Shown here: piece by piece, positions 41,489-52,276 of the stretch
Layout of the letters: each line of letters begins with the position of its first letter
Numbering within the stretch: the first letter of the stretch is position 1
DNA from: Naumovozyma dairenensis CBS 421
Taxonomy: Eukaryota > Ascomycota > Saccharomycetes > Saccharomycetales > Saccharomycetaceae
Reading direction: 5' to 3'
Assembly (NCBI RefSeq): GCF_000227115.2
Contig: NC_016481.1
Span: forward strand, 248,001 to 312,000
Length of the DNA: 64,000 nucleotides
Program-made: the position numbers and the translations under genes
Notes under the pieces: generated by a model
What the model was told of the DNA's origin: nothing
Database searches by the model: none
Seen by the model: the letters and a program-made list of their open reading frames with translations, nothing else

Positions 41489-42176
41489 TGAATAAATACA
41501 AATTATTGTTGTTCTGTATTTTTTCTTCTTTCAAAAGTAAAGATAATGTGGAATAGGTAATAGCTCTCCTTATAAATGAATGTGGGGTAAGGAATGGAAC
41601 TAGGTTCAGGAAGAAATTATGTAAATAATTGGTTGGTGAAGCTTCAGATATCACCAGAAATAGAGCAAACTAAAATGCTACAAAATGGTGTATGGTAAAG
41701 GAAACAGGAGCAGAATAGATTCAACGAATTGTCCTGACTAACTTGACTACAAAGGCGATCTAGAACAATGGTTGATCGTCCAAATGTAGTGCTAGAGCTT
41801 AAATGTGTAGCGATAATAGTAACAGCACCGTTTTTCGATGTTCCGAATAAATCTAACAGACGATTCTAGTAACACAGGAAAAGTTGATACTTGATAAGCC
41901 AACTTGTACCTTTATAAAGGATGTAGGCAAATGACAGGAAACAAGACTGGACTACCGAACCCGCAACTGCAAGCAACGTTATTCATCGCACCATTCATGA
42001 TTCCCATTATTCCAAATGTGTTTTCTGAAACTTTTTGGGAACGTTTTGATTTTCCTCGAAGTTCAAGAAAGCCCTATCCACAATTTAGGGGTATAACCCG
42101 CAACCCTAGTTGTCTTTTAGGGTCAAGTATTTTAGAGGATTTTGAGGATAATAAAGATCAAAAGATACAGGAAACA

Positions 42177-42210
<34 letters not shown>

Positions 42211-42300
42211 CATTTCTTTCTATCTCAATTGGAACACTTATAGACTTCAAATACAAGCTAATATCACTGCACTGTACCAAGCAGCATTTATTTTATCAAA
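41489..42300. other. Divergent intergenic region SFL1 / RUP1
   Basis: About 810 bp. It has a (GATA/AGAT)n microsatellite at 42178-42210 just before the RUP1 start and a GGGTATAACCC palindrome near 42089-42099. Open frames here (for example 41904-42188) lack support. Confidence 0.55.
42178..42210. repeat. (AGAT)8 microsatellite
   Basis: Eight perfect AGAT units, about 90 bp upstream of the RUP1 start codon. Confidence 0.95.
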
Positions 42301-44430
42301 ATGGAAAGCAATGATTCTGTCAGTTCCCTCATGGAAATGGGGATCCCACGTGAAGTGGCTGTTAATGCACTTATAAGGGCTAATGGTAATCTAGAAGCTG
42401 CTGTGGCATTTATATTCTCTAACGAAATCCCGCCTGAAAATAATGAAACTAGTACTGTTGCCAATGATAATGACACTGGCCAGCAAGAACCATCTCAATT
42501 GCCTCCAAGAAGCGAAGCATCAGGAGCGGATCCGTACCAAACCCACAGCCCTACGCCAGAACACTATTATATGAAAGATGAGCGGAATGCTCCCTCATCC
42601 CAATCTTATGAGCAACAAGAATATATACCGACTTCAAATCAAGAAAACGTTACTTCGCAGCATGGAGAAGATAGAGACGACGATGGGGATAATATCCAGG
42701 AAAATGATGAAAGTACATTCAGTTCTAGTTCAACAAGTTCACAATCACCAGCTCCGTCTCCTCCAAATTATAATGTTGTCACCTATACTCAATTAAAGGC
42801 AAGGGTTACAGATCCAACGATTATATTGCCAGTACCGATGAATTCTCTTTTAGAAAATTATCTTGCCTTGATCATGTTAGCGATTGCTATTAATATTCCT
42901 ACGCCATTTTTGAGGCCTGATTTCAAAGACTTAAATTATGAAAATGATTGGTACAAGGGTAATTCTTTAAGCATCCCGAACTATGGTTTAAAAATTCAAA
43001 ATGATCACGATGCTGATGATGAAGGTGTTTCTGAACCTAGCGATACCAATATTCTTGACGGTGAAGGCGAAAAGAACAACCAAAGGAATGATGATATTCA
43101 ACCAAAATTATTATGGCAATTACAAAAATTGATTTCTGTAGTGAATTCTACATTGTCAGAGCGTTCCTATATATCTACAAAAGTGTTTTCATTGGGATTG
43201 ACTCCTGATGTAAGATATACTTTGGCAAATTATGAAAATCTAGCAGATGTTTTACCTGTTTTCTATAAATCTTTAGCTACTGAAATGGAAAAATGTGTTG
43301 CTATCTTTGGAAGTGACATAACTGAGAACGACAAAGTTGATAACGCTGATAACGATAATAATAACGGAAACAGCGAAGAGAGAATGAGAGGAGAAATGGA
43401 AAGTTTATTTGTATCTACTGCTAGTTATGAAGATGCTGCTACTGGCGAACGTCTCAAGACTCCAGTAACCACATTATCGTTCTCACCTGAGGAATATGAA
43501 TCCAATTTGTATAAGATGTTTAACACATTACTATTCCCAGAGATTGATAATCCATCAAAGACAGCAGTATCAGAGGGGGATGTTCCCGGTACGGGGTGTC
43601 TAGATTATATCGCTCCGATATTCACTGTAGTTTTCCATGCTATGGATTCCACTACTGACGAAGTTGATTTACCAGGTGGAGTAGATATGCCAATGGAATT
43701 TTATCCTCAATTATATACCTCCACTTGTAGGGACGCATTAGTTAGAGATGTTTTCCCCAGGCGGAAAGAAGCTCATAGGTTATCTAAAGAATTGTTACAA
43801 AAGTTTAACCAACTGAGAAGTTTCCAAGGGAAAGATATTACCATGTTTTTGAAATCCACGATGGATTATTTAACCAAGGATTGTGGTTCCGAAACTAAGG
43901 CTTTGGAAGAGATGAAAATTTTAGAAACGTTAATAAATAATGCTAAAAACACTATAATGGAGGATTATAAGGCACTATCTGCAGATTTACAAGGCCCTTT
44001 AAACGTTTCTCATCCCGAGGTTTCAATTATAGATCAAGCAAAGGCATCGAATTTGATTGACGATGAACCTTATCTTTTGACAATGGCTGTTATTTCACCG
44101 TTAGCGTATTTTATCAGAAATAGACAAGGGAAATGGTATCTTGTTAGATTTAATATGATATCGACTGAATTTCAAATTACTGAATGCGAATCTATACGGA
44201 ACGTTCAAACAGCTATCAAGCAATGTACAATACATGCCAATGAGGAGCCTTTAATGTTCATATATTGTAGAAAAAGCGCAATACTGGATGACTTGATAAT
44301 ACAGAAATATTTGGAGGATAATAAGGGCTGTTTACAATTCTCCAAAGATGACCAAATTGCATTAGATGTTCTACGTCAGCAAATATTTTCAAGCGACGAT
44401 ATACAAGACGTACAGGAAGAGAGAAAGTGA
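42301..44430 (+). CDS. RUP1: Rup1, UBA-domain adaptor of Rsp5 and Ubp2
   Basis: Bridges the ubiquitin ligase Rsp5 and the deubiquitinase Ubp2 to tune K63-linked ubiquitylation. It has 709 residues (about 671 in S. cerevisiae). The UBA domain is at residues 6-43 (LMEMGIPREVAVNALIRANGN, then LEAAVAFIFSNE). A PPNY at 154-157 is the PPxY type motif that binds WW domains, consistent with Rsp5 binding. The rest is helical with acidic low-complexity stretches at 115-140 and 225-260. ATG start directly after the AGAT tract. In line with SIA1, as YOR138C-YOR137C. Confidence 0.93.
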   Translation: MESNDSVSSLMEMGIPREVAVNALIRANGNLEAAVAFIFSNEIPPENNETSTVANDNDTGQQEPSQLPPRSEASGADPYQTHSPTPEHYYMKDERNAPSSQSYEQQEYIPTSNQENVTSQHGEDRDDDGDNIQENDESTFSSSSTSSQSPAPSPPNYNVVTYTQLKARVTDPTIILPVPMNSLLENYLALIMLAIAINIPTPFLRPDFKDLNYENDWYKGNSLSIPNYGLKIQNDHDADDEGVSEPSDTNILDGEGEKNNQRNDDIQPKLLWQLQKLISVVNSTLSERSYISTKVFSLGLTPDVRYTLANYENLADVLPVFYKSLATEMEKCVAIFGSDITENDKVDNADNDNNNGNSEERMRGEMESLFVSTASYEDAATGERLKTPVTTLSFSPEEYESNLYKMFNTLLFPEIDNPSKTAVSEGDVPGTGCLDYIAPIFTVVFHAMDSTTDEVDLPGGVDMPMEFYPQLYTSTCRDALVRDVFPRRKEAHRLSKELLQKFNQLRSFQGKDITMFLKSTMDYLTKDCGSETKALEEMKILETLINNAKNTIMEDYKALSADLQGPLNVSHPEVSIIDQAKASNLIDDEPYLLTMAVISPLAYFIRNRQGKWYLVRFNMISTEFQITECESIRNVQTAIKQCTIHANEEPLMFIYCRKSAILDDLIIQKYLEDNKGCLQFSKDDQIALDVLRQQIFSSDDIQDVQEERK

Positions 44431-44982
44431 AGAACGTAACAAAGTCACATAGCTAATAGAAATATATATATATATACTCGAAGTTAGAAATATCCTTCAC
44501 TGTCTGAACTGTATATTATATTATATTATATTATATTATATTATATTATATGGTCGAGAAATTTCGGAGAAGTGAAATGAACGATCCGAGACATCTACAC
44601 AGAATTCCCCGTAGCAACGTGACTTTGTTTCTCCGAACCACCAGTGAAAACGTCGCAGGGTCACTTTATACTAACTTTGGGAAGTTTTTGATCTGTTTTG
44701 ATTTAAATGTAAAACTTATACGGAGAAGAGTTGCATACTTTGAGCAGTCATTTTTATTCAATTGTGTCTTTCCTGGTGCTCTTGATAATGGGTAATTTAT
44801 CAAATATCACTCAGTTCCTCGAGCGAACATTATCAACTGTCGAGCAAATCAGGTTTTTTGTTTTTATTCAATTGCAAAACTGGAAAGTAGGTGAGGGGAA
44901 AAAAAGTCCTTTTGGTTGCTGCTGCTTATTTTTAAAGCTTAATTGGAAGAAAGTAAAAATAAAAGTAAAAATAAATGAACTA
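44431..44982. other. Intergenic region RUP1 / SIA1
   Basis: Holds a pentanucleotide tract at 44514-44550 and a K-rich open stretch continuous with SIA1 that starts only at a TTG (44731) or an in-frame ATG (44788). I treat it as leader because the conserved SIA1 N-terminus begins at 44983. Confidence 0.6.
44514..44550. repeat. (ATTAT)n pentanucleotide repeat
   Basis: Seven or so tandem ATTAT/TTATA units between RUP1 and SIA1. Confidence 0.9.
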
Positions 44983-46905
44983 ATGAGGAAACCAAGATTT
45001 GGATTGAAAACGAGAAGGATTTTCAAAACAATAAAACAGCTCTTATTACTAATAATATTCTTAACTATAATAACATCATGGTCATCCATAAAAGGTCATT
45101 TACAAAACATCTCGCTCTTCTCCACTCGTGATTCTACTATTCATCCAGAGTATGAAGAGGGTCCTATCTTAGATATTCAAAGACTTCGATGTTATCATTG
45201 GTATTCTACATGCAATGTACTATGGCATGATGGAATCTTATGGCAAAGGATCAAGAAAGATTTATCGGATGAAAAATTGTATGCACTTGAATCAACACAG
45301 TATTATGATTCATACATTTACGTGAAAACGTTATCTGCAAACATGGATACTTTGTCTCCTAATATACCTAATGGTAGCCCACATACGTTGAAACGAATCT
45401 CAGAAATTGCCATGTCACGCGATCCGACAATAATCCCGATGCAAGTTATTAGAGATGTTAATAAATTGTTTAAATCGAGTGATAGTTCCATGTTTCATAC
45501 TCATGTTTTTCATCAAAGTGGTGATGAGCATGATCCAGTATATTCTGATAATCATGCGCATAATAAGAATAAAGATATAGACGTTCATGATGATAATAGC
45601 CACATGAATGGCTATCAATTTTTACAACAGATTTGGTCATGGCTTTTGGCAATTAGCGACTCTCACGATGATGATCTTTCTTTAATGGGTGAAGATTGGA
45701 AATATAGAGGGTCCGGTATTTGGTGTAAATATGAAAATGGGGTTGAAATGGAACCAATGATTGTTAATAAATTAGAGATATATTTAGGATCATCATTTCA
45801 AGAATTTAGGCATAATTGGAAAGAAATCATACATGAATATAAGACAGAAAGGGACGAACGTGATGTATCGTTACCAATTTCCATAACGAGACAGATTGGG
45901 AGGGGAACCAAAACAGATCCTGATAAAATTATTCTCATTGAGAAAGAAACTGAAAAAAAATTTGGGTTAATGACTGCATTTGGATTTAAGATATTACAAG
46001 TTTCAGATTTGCATTATAAATGTTCCGATGAAAGTATATCAAATTTGAAAGAATTTCAAACGAATAATTTTATTAAGAAGGTAATATTAAGAGAATTTCC
46101 CAATTTAATAGTCATTACAGGGGATATTTTAGATGGAACTAATTGTGTTGATTATCAAACATGTATCATGAAATTGGTTCAACCGTTTATAAATTTTGAA
46201 ATTCCATATCTTATTATGTTGGGTACATCAGACTATTCTAGATACGCTTCGAGAGAATCTATATTGCAATTCATCAGAACGTTGCCATATTGTATAAATA
46301 AGTTATCACAGAATGTGAACGATACCAACGTTATGATTCCAATTTACAATAAATATAATGATGACGACAAAGTTAATGATCCATATATAATGATTTACGG
46401 AGTTGATTCATTTAATCCAATTGATAATACTAAGATGAAAAACGAGGGTTCTGTAAAATGGGACTATGGATTAGCATTTAGATCATTACCGATTCCAGAG
46501 TATAGACCAGAAGGCATGTTCCCAATCGTTGGTCAATATAATGAAAAATCCTCGTTAACATTCGAAGAATTTGCTAATAACGATGACTCTGTGGATGCTG
46601 ATGATGGTGGTGATGGTAGATGGATAGGGGCAAATAAATTACAAGATTTCTTGATATCAGAAAATGTTCAAGTATTAAGTTGTGGACATGAGCATAGTAA
46701 TGATTGTTGTCTTCAGTCCAAGAATAAAATGTGGTTATGTTATGATGGAAGTAGTGGTATGGATGTAGCCAGATTAGAGAACATTCATGCAAGTGTTAGA
46801 TTATTTGAAGTTGATACTAATGCTGGTGAAATAACTTCATGGAAACGTAATTCCAATTCCATTGATAACGTCTACGATTATCAATACATATATAAGAAAA
46901 ATTGA
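44983..46905 (+). CDS. SIA1: Sia1, calcineurin-like metallophosphoesterase
   Basis: A 640-residue protein from the preferred ATG (about 622 in S. cerevisiae). In S. cerevisiae Sia1 is linked to glucose activation of the plasma-membrane ATPase; its reaction is not settled. A basic N-terminus and a hydrophobic span (residues about 18-34) form a signal anchor. Metallophosphoesterase motifs: SDLHYKC with D342 and H344, TGDILDG with D381, and CGHEHSNDCC with H569 and H571. The upstream in-frame ATG at 44788 would add 65 residues rich in cysteine and lysine; the family starts at the MRKPRF-type basic end, so I chose 44983. Confidence 0.92.
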   Translation: MRKPRFGLKTRRIFKTIKQLLLLIIFLTIITSWSSIKGHLQNISLFSTRDSTIHPEYEEGPILDIQRLRCYHWYSTCNVLWHDGILWQRIKKDLSDEKLYALESTQYYDSYIYVKTLSANMDTLSPNIPNGSPHTLKRISEIAMSRDPTIIPMQVIRDVNKLFKSSDSSMFHTHVFHQSGDEHDPVYSDNHAHNKNKDIDVHDDNSHMNGYQFLQQIWSWLLAISDSHDDDLSLMGEDWKYRGSGIWCKYENGVEMEPMIVNKLEIYLGSSFQEFRHNWKEIIHEYKTERDERDVSLPISITRQIGRGTKTDPDKIILIEKETEKKFGLMTAFGFKILQVSDLHYKCSDESISNLKEFQTNNFIKKVILREFPNLIVITGDILDGTNCVDYQTCIMKLVQPFINFEIPYLIMLGTSDYSRYASRESILQFIRTLPYCINKLSQNVNDTNVMIPIYNKYNDDDKVNDPYIMIYGVDSFNPIDNTKMKNEGSVKWDYGLAFRSLPIPEYRPEGMFPIVGQYNEKSSLTFEEFANNDDSVDADDGGDGRWIGANKLQDFLISENVQVLSCGHEHSNDCCLQSKNKMWLCYDGSSGMDVARLENIHASVRLFEVDTNAGEITSWKRNSNSIDNVYDYQYIYKKN

Positions 46906-47177
46906 GCATCCCTCTGTTTGAGACGTTCTCATACATAAATAAATAAATTCATTCAAGCATATTAAGTAATAAATACCGAAAAAAGGAAAGGGAAAAAATA
47001 TTTTTAAATAGTTAATAACATACGGTTTATAGTATTCTTCATATTATCAAGTTAAAGTGAGACCAAAGAAAACGAATGAAGATGTTCTATTTATTGAGAT
47101 TAAATATATGTAAGGTTACACTCAAATTTTATTATATATAGGTTCTTATTATTTTGCTTGTCATGATGATATGTTTA
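46906..47177. other. Convergent 3' region SIA1 / IDH2
   Basis: AT-rich, 272 bp. Expected to hold both 3' ends. Nothing else seen. Confidence 0.5.
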
Positions 47178-48287
47178 TTATAATCTACCAATGACAGCAT
47201 CAGTGAATGAAGAAGTGGTAGCTTTACCAGCCAAATCTCCTGTTCTTCCCTCAGGGCCTGAAGCAATTGTGGATAAGACCGCCTTTTCAATCTTATCAGC
47301 ATGATTATTCAAACCCATATGGTTCAACATCATCACAGAAGATAGCAATAATGCAGTTGGGTTTGCCTTGTTTTGACCTGCGATATCAGGAGCAGAACCA
47401 TGAACTGCTTCGAAAATGGAAACTTCATGACCAATATTAGCAGAAGGAGTCAATCCTAATGAACCTGCACTTAAACCAGAATTCAAATCCGACAAGATAT
47501 CACCATACAAGTTTGGACAAACTGATACTGCGTTAGAATATGAAGATGGATTCGACACTACGTTAAGGACAGTATTATCGATTAATTCCGTTTCTAATTG
47601 AATATCAGGGTATTCTTGAGACAATTCCTTTGCGACATCTACGAATAATCCATCTGCCAATCTTTGAATGGTGGATTTATGGACGACGATGACGCGAGGT
47701 CTTCCAATGGCTCTAGCATATTCGTATGCATATCTAATGACACGTTCTGAGGCATCTCTTGTGATCAATTTAATGGATTGTACCACACCTGGTGTGACTA
47801 CATGTTCGATACCTGAATATTCACCTTCAGTGTTTTCTCTAATGATGACTAAATCAACGTTATCATAAATTGTTTTGAAACCTTCGATGGATTTAGCAGG
47901 ACGAACGTTTGCGAAAAGTCCGAATGTTTTCCTTAAGGTTAAATTCAATGAACGATGACCCTTACCGATAGGTGTAGCTAAGGGACCTTTCAAAGCTACT
48001 AAATTTTTATTTATGGATTGTACTGCAGGTTCTGGGATGGTGGTCAACCCGTTGATAAATAAGGGAGAGACATCACATGGTTCCCAATCGATAGGAACCT
48101 TTGCAGCGTCAAAAATTTGCTTTACTGATTGTGAAATTTCGGGACCAATACCATCACCTTCTATGAATGAGACTGTGAATTTCCCCGTTGATGGGTTTGG
48201 TTTCCCTGTGAATTTACCGATGGATGGTTGGTTTTTCACTGATAAAAATCTTCTTGTTGTATTCCTTAGAATGATATTTCTGAACAT
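47178..48287 (-). CDS. IDH2: NAD-isocitrate dehydrogenase subunit 2, mitochondrial
   Basis: Catalytic subunit of the TCA-cycle enzyme that oxidises isocitrate to 2-oxoglutarate; it forms an octamer with Idh1. It has 369 residues, equal to S. cerevisiae. The first 15 residues are a basic presequence ([15 protein letters not shown]). The nucleotide-binding start [12 protein letters not shown], substrate residues in [13 protein letters not shown], and the metal-binding [17 protein letters not shown] are intact. The upstream region carries a Reb1 and a Rap1 type site. Confidence 0.98.
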   Translation of the reverse strand: MFRNIILRNTTRRFLSVKNQPSIGKFTGKPNPSTGKFTVSFIEGDGIGPEISQSVKQIFDAAKVPIDWEPCDVSPLFINGLTTIPEPAVQSINKNLVALKGPLATPIGKGHRSLNLTLRKTFGLFANVRPAKSIEGFKTIYDNVDLVIIRENTEGEYSGIEHVVTPGVVQSIKLITRDASERVIRYAYEYARAIGRPRVIVVHKSTIQRLADGLFVDVAKELSQEYPDIQLETELIDNTVLNVVSNPSSYSNAVSVCPNLYGDILSDLNSGLSAGSLGLTPSANIGHEVSIFEAVHGSAPDIAGQNKANPTALLLSSVMMLNHMGLNNHADKIEKAVLSTIASGPEGRTGDLAGKATTSSFTDAVIGRL

Positions 48288-48622
48288 TATTACTTGATGG
48301 TATTATATATTATGTGAAATAAAAATAAAATTAATTAATAAAATTGAAAACTAGGGGAGCAGATCAAACTGTAAATGCAAATGTGGATAGACCTTTCAGG
48401 AGACCAGATATTAAAAAGGGAGTTCAGAAAGTATATGTAGGTATATCCTTAGATAATTATTCTCAGTAAAGCAATTATATACTTTTTCCTCGAGCTGTAG
48501 AGAATACAAAACAACTTAGATGAGCTAACTAGCTGTTGTTCAAAGTAAGGTATTCAGTTCATTATATGTGATTGATATAATTATTTCCTGTCATGTTTCG
48601 AGAGAATATGGCAGTCCCCTGG

Positions 48623-48629
48623 TTACCCG
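48623..48629 (+). promoter_or_regulatory. Reb1-type site
   Basis: TTACCCG, the core of the Reb1 consensus, 336 bp upstream of the IDH2 ATG, in a GC-rich promoter block. Confidence 0.5.
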
Positions 48630-48668
48630 TCAGCCATTTTCCTCGATTATCATTTGCCGATGCGGTAG

Positions 48669-48683
48669 GGTGTGTGGGTGTGG
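48669..48683 (-). promoter_or_regulatory. Telomere-like Rap1 site upstream of IDH2
   Basis: The plus strand reads GGTGTGTGGGTGTGG. This is the classical high-affinity Rap1 site found in yeast telomeric repeats. It lies about 380 bp upstream of IDH2 and 40 bp from the Reb1 core. A TCTGGGTG at 48727-48734 nearby equals the telomere unit reported for Naumovozyma castellii. Confidence 0.6.
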
Positions 48684-48939
48684 TGACCTGAGCTTTTCCG
48701 TGTTCTCGGTGGTGCGACTGGAGGAGTCTGGGTGTTGGGTAATCAGTTTTTCGGTAATACGTTACCCTGATACTGTTTCTTTACCTGGGCGGTTATTTCT
48801 GTTTCCCTTCATGGATATATCTGGGATTCATAGTAATACAGGTTGTTTAGGCATACATATATATTAGGAACTCTGCTTAACTTACGCCAAGAAGAGGATA
48901 TATATATCTGTAGACTTTATGATTACAAACACAAACTTC

Positions 48940-50784
48940 TTAAACATTAATGTTAATCTTCATGTCACTGTCGATCTTGATCAGAACTTGTGGTGTTAAG
49001 GTTTTTTTGTTCAACCTTTGTAACCAAGACCCACGTCTTCGTTCATGGTATGGATGTGTAGGTGGGGATAATGATGGTTCCAAGAAAATCGTACCACTTG
49101 AAGCAGCGGCATTTTGTATCGTTGTGATATGAGGATCAGAAAATGATATCTGTGGTCGAGATGGTCTCTCAGCACCTGGGTTGTATGAGAAGGATGATGA
49201 TAAATGTTCTAGCTTATTGATAGTGTTATCGTTATCGTCATCATTAATTTGTCTCTCTTCCTCATCATCATCATCACCATCTGTAAGGGCATCCTCTGGA
49301 ATAACAATATTAGGACGCTCATTAGTTTCTTTGCTCTTACCTTGTATCCATGAGAAAAATTTCAAACCACCACTACTATGTCTATGGGTTGTACCATTAT
49401 TACTGCTACTACCACCACTACTTTTACGTCTATTCTTATTAGGTTCACCTCTCGGTATAGTTAATTCTTTGGCATTCATCATTCCTATTACTGGTGATGT
49501 TACCGGTGTTAATAAAGATGAATCGATAGACCTTTGAGGACTTCTTTTTGAAGAGTTTGATACAGGTGATGTAGAGAATATATTCAATTTAGGAAATTTT
49601 GAATGAGTTGGCGTTGTAGTGATGGTAACTTTTGGACTTGCTATTGGTGATAACAACAAATTATCCCCTTTTAGAATTGGTGAAGGATTAGTATCATTAC
49701 TGCTTGTCTTTGATGGTATAAGTATTGGTGAATTGACTTGTTCTCCAAATGTATTTGGTGACGATTTCTCATCTTTACTTTGCTGTCTAGTAGCATTATC
49801 TTGTTTTTGACTTTTCTTGGTATCCTTCACTAAATGAGGTAATAATTTATATGAGTGAACTATCAAGAATTCCACTACTGATCTGGAAAGTTCATATTCA
49901 ACAGGATCCATATCATGGTTTGGATGCGATAAAATGGAAGGTTGGAAAATAGCCGATAAGTTTTTGGCTGTCATCAAATTAACATCAGATTGTCTAACAA
50001 ACAAATTCAATAAATCTAACAAATAAATCGTTAATTGTTTTCTTTCATTTGGTAACTTTGTAAATAAATCTTCATATTCGGCAATGGCCTCTCGTATATC
50101 TCTTGCTAATTTCTTTTTATATCTAGTCATTTCAAATTGTTCCTCTTCTTCAATGTTGTCATCGGTAGGTATTTGTTCTTCAATATCTTGCTTTTCAGTC
50201 TCTTTAGCATTTAAATAATCAATAATATCTTGTCTTTTCCTTAATGGTTCCCTAAAACCTTCATACAAATTCAAAGAAATCAAAGGTTCATCCAAGTTAT
50301 TTAAATATCGTTTCAACAAAGTAGCCACATCATGAATAGAATAATGATCCCATTCATCAAATTTCAATCCAAAATCTTGACTAGGGTCACAAAATATATT
50401 TTGTAATTCTCTAACACGTTTATTATTCCCACCAATTCTAAATATTCCAGAAGTTTTTAACCCATTAGTTTTCAAATATGAACCACACTTAGCTACAACG
50501 ATGGGGATAGATCCGAAGCTAATTAATTCATCTTGAAGTATTACTTGTGCATGAGCTAATTTTAAACTTTCATGTAATGATGTACCGAATATTTTACCTT
50601 TGAAATCGTTTTGTGTTGTTATGAATGTATCTCTATAATTTTTAAATTCAGAAGGTGATAGTATTGGTGATTGTGGCGAAGTTGTCGTCATCATTTCTTT
50701 ATTCTCGGTACTGGATGACGTTATGGTATTTGATTGAGGATTCTGTATTTTTATGCTGGGGATTTGTAGTTTTGAATCTGGCAT
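48940..50784 (-). CDS. BAG7: RhoGAP of the Bag7/Sac7 type
   Basis: GTPase-activating protein for Rho1, which controls cell-wall synthesis and actin. It has 614 residues. The RhoGAP domain spans about 67-305; the arginine finger is R116 in TSGIFRIGGN, and the LKRYLNNLDEPLI and LLNLFVRQSDVNLMTAKNLSAIF blocks follow. The C-terminal half is serine- and proline-rich with an acidic run (DDDDEEE). Position beside IDH2 and EF-2 corresponds to YOR134W (BAG7), but S. cerevisiae Bag7 is only about 409 residues while its duplicate Sac7 is about 654, so in length this copy is Sac7-like. Confidence 0.88.
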   Translation of the reverse strand: MPDSKLQIPSIKIQNPQSNTITSSSTENKEMMTTTSPQSPILSPSEFKNYRDTFITTQNDFKGKIFGTSLHESLKLAHAQVILQDELISFGSIPIVVAKCGSYLKTNGLKTSGIFRIGGNNKRVRELQNIFCDPSQDFGLKFDEWDHYSIHDVATLLKRYLNNLDEPLISLNLYEGFREPLRKRQDIIDYLNAKETEKQDIEEQIPTDDNIEEEEQFEMTRYKKKLARDIREAIAEYEDLFTKLPNERKQLTIYLLDLLNLFVRQSDVNLMTAKNLSAIFQPSILSHPNHDMDPVEYELSRSVVEFLIVHSYKLLPHLVKDTKKSQKQDNATRQQSKDEKSSPNTFGEQVNSPILIPSKTSSNDTNPSPILKGDNLLLSPIASPKVTITTTPTHSKFPKLNIFSTSPVSNSSKRSPQRSIDSSLLTPVTSPVIGMMNAKELTIPRGEPNKNRRKSSGGSSSNNGTTHRHSSGGLKFFSWIQGKSKETNERPNIVIPEDALTDGDDDDEEERQINDDDNDNTINKLEHLSSSFSYNPGAERPSRPQISFSDPHITTIQNAAASSGTIFLEPSLSPPTHPYHERRRGSWLQRLNKKTLTPQVLIKIDSDMKININV

Positions 50785-51183
50785 ATTATTATTTTTGTCT
50801 TTGCTCCTCTTCTTCTATTATATGATTATTTTTGTTCTTGAAAATGTACCTTTGAATGTAAAACGATGGATCGATGGATGAGTAGATGAGTGTATGCTTG
50901 TTTAGAGTCGAGTATTTTACAGATGTTGGACGGTTTTTTCAAGTGTATAGAACCTATTATATGTATAATGTATGTATAATGTGTGAAAGCCAAGACAATA
51001 AAAAAAAAACTTAAGGCAAGTGTACTAAAAAGGAACACCTTTGACCCAAGTTGGTTTAACTCTCTAAATGTCACTATAAAAGGTAGTTTAAGAATAGGGA
51101 AGATGATGATAGAAACGGGTAATAGATATGCTGCCTGCGTTACCCTTTTAATTTAGATTGGATTTATCCCTTTTCAGGTAATC

Positions 51184-51217
51184 GGGGGATGGCGATGGGG
51201 GATGCCTGGGGGGCGGG
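51184..51217 (+). other. G-tract cluster (possible quadruplex)
   Basis: Four G runs of 5, 5, 6 and 3 bases with spacers of 8, 6 and 1 bases, on the plus strand, in an otherwise AT-rich genome. The first spacer is slightly above the usual 7-base limit. Confidence 0.5.
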
Positions 51218-52276
51218 CGGCGCAAGAGCGTAAAGGGAAGGTAAGGGTAGGCCGACGGTTTAGGAAACAGAATAAGAGAGAATGTTGAGATATTGGTGTC
51301 GGTTTTGCCGCTGGATTTTGCAAACCCTTACTTTACTTCACTTCAATCCATGGGGAGGTACGTTCAAGGGTTTCTGTCTGGAACCCCAACTCTAACGTTC
51401 TTCCCCCCCCCCCGTTTTCGCCAACTAGAAATCGGAGTTTAACAACCGCTGGAGGCTCGGCAAGGGGTTCGAATGGCAATGGTCCCGATTCCTGACACTT
51501 AGACGATATAGATATGTCAAGGAAAGATATTGCTGGTTAACCTTCCTATGCATCACAGCACTCTTCTAGATAAGACTTACAAGTAGAAGCAATACACTTT
51601 CAATATACATATTTTATATAATCGTTCCAGATAATGAGATAAATCGTTGAAGATATACTAAAAATAGTACTAATTGACTCCACAAATACTCTATATATTC
51701 TCCTCAGTACTTGAGACATTATCTGGTTTTATAAAGATATTGTTCTGATTCTTCTCCATATGTTCATAGTCCCTAAAAGCTATATTTATTATATATACAC
51801 TCTATATATACCAAAACTAAGCATTTTTTACTTTTCACCCCTAATAAGTTTGAGATTGAGACCATGTAATCTTTCGATATACGCCGCGCACACGGTCCGT
51901 AAAACGCTGCGACTGAAAGAACGCGTCACAAGTTTATCCCGTCTCCCGTATATGGTGTACTAGCCTTAACATTCCATTGTTCTAACTACGTACCGACCCA
52001 GCTGTCGGAAAATATAGATATGCAAGAAGTTTTGACTAGCAATTAATTATCTGTATAGTTCTTCTCCTTGAGTCTCTTAATCGCTGTTTCTGAGTAAAGG
52101 TAAGCCAATGTAAGATCATTATGGTCTAGACTCTTCCTTCGAAATCGTTATGAGCAATAGTTCAAACAACTTACAGATATAAGAATATTGAAAACATGGA
52201 TTTGCGAGGTGTTTACTTGCAAAATTCTAGTATTTGTAATTCATCAAACACACCTTGTCCGAGTAAGAACGGTCAA

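Larger units (their letters stand above)
48288..48939. other. IDH2 upstream region
   Basis: About 650 bp with a distinctly GC-richer block at 48600-48800 that carries Reb1-like and telomere-like Rap1 motifs. It lies between IDH2 and the 3' end of the RhoGAP gene. No gene; the open frame at 48568-48867 is not convincing. Confidence 0.6.

Noticed and set aside
41904..42188. 94-codon ORF between SFL1 and RUP1
   Set aside because: Ends in the AGAT microsatellite and lies in a promoter region; no similarity seen.
44731..44982. N-terminal extension of SIA1
   Set aside because: The open frame begins at TTG; the only ATG in it gives a cysteine- and lysine-rich leader absent from the family, so I start SIA1 at 44983.
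51466..51500. Possible tRNA T-loop GGTTCGAAT
   Set aside because: The bases around it do not form a T stem and no A box or acceptor stem is present. I found no tRNA gene in the window by eye.
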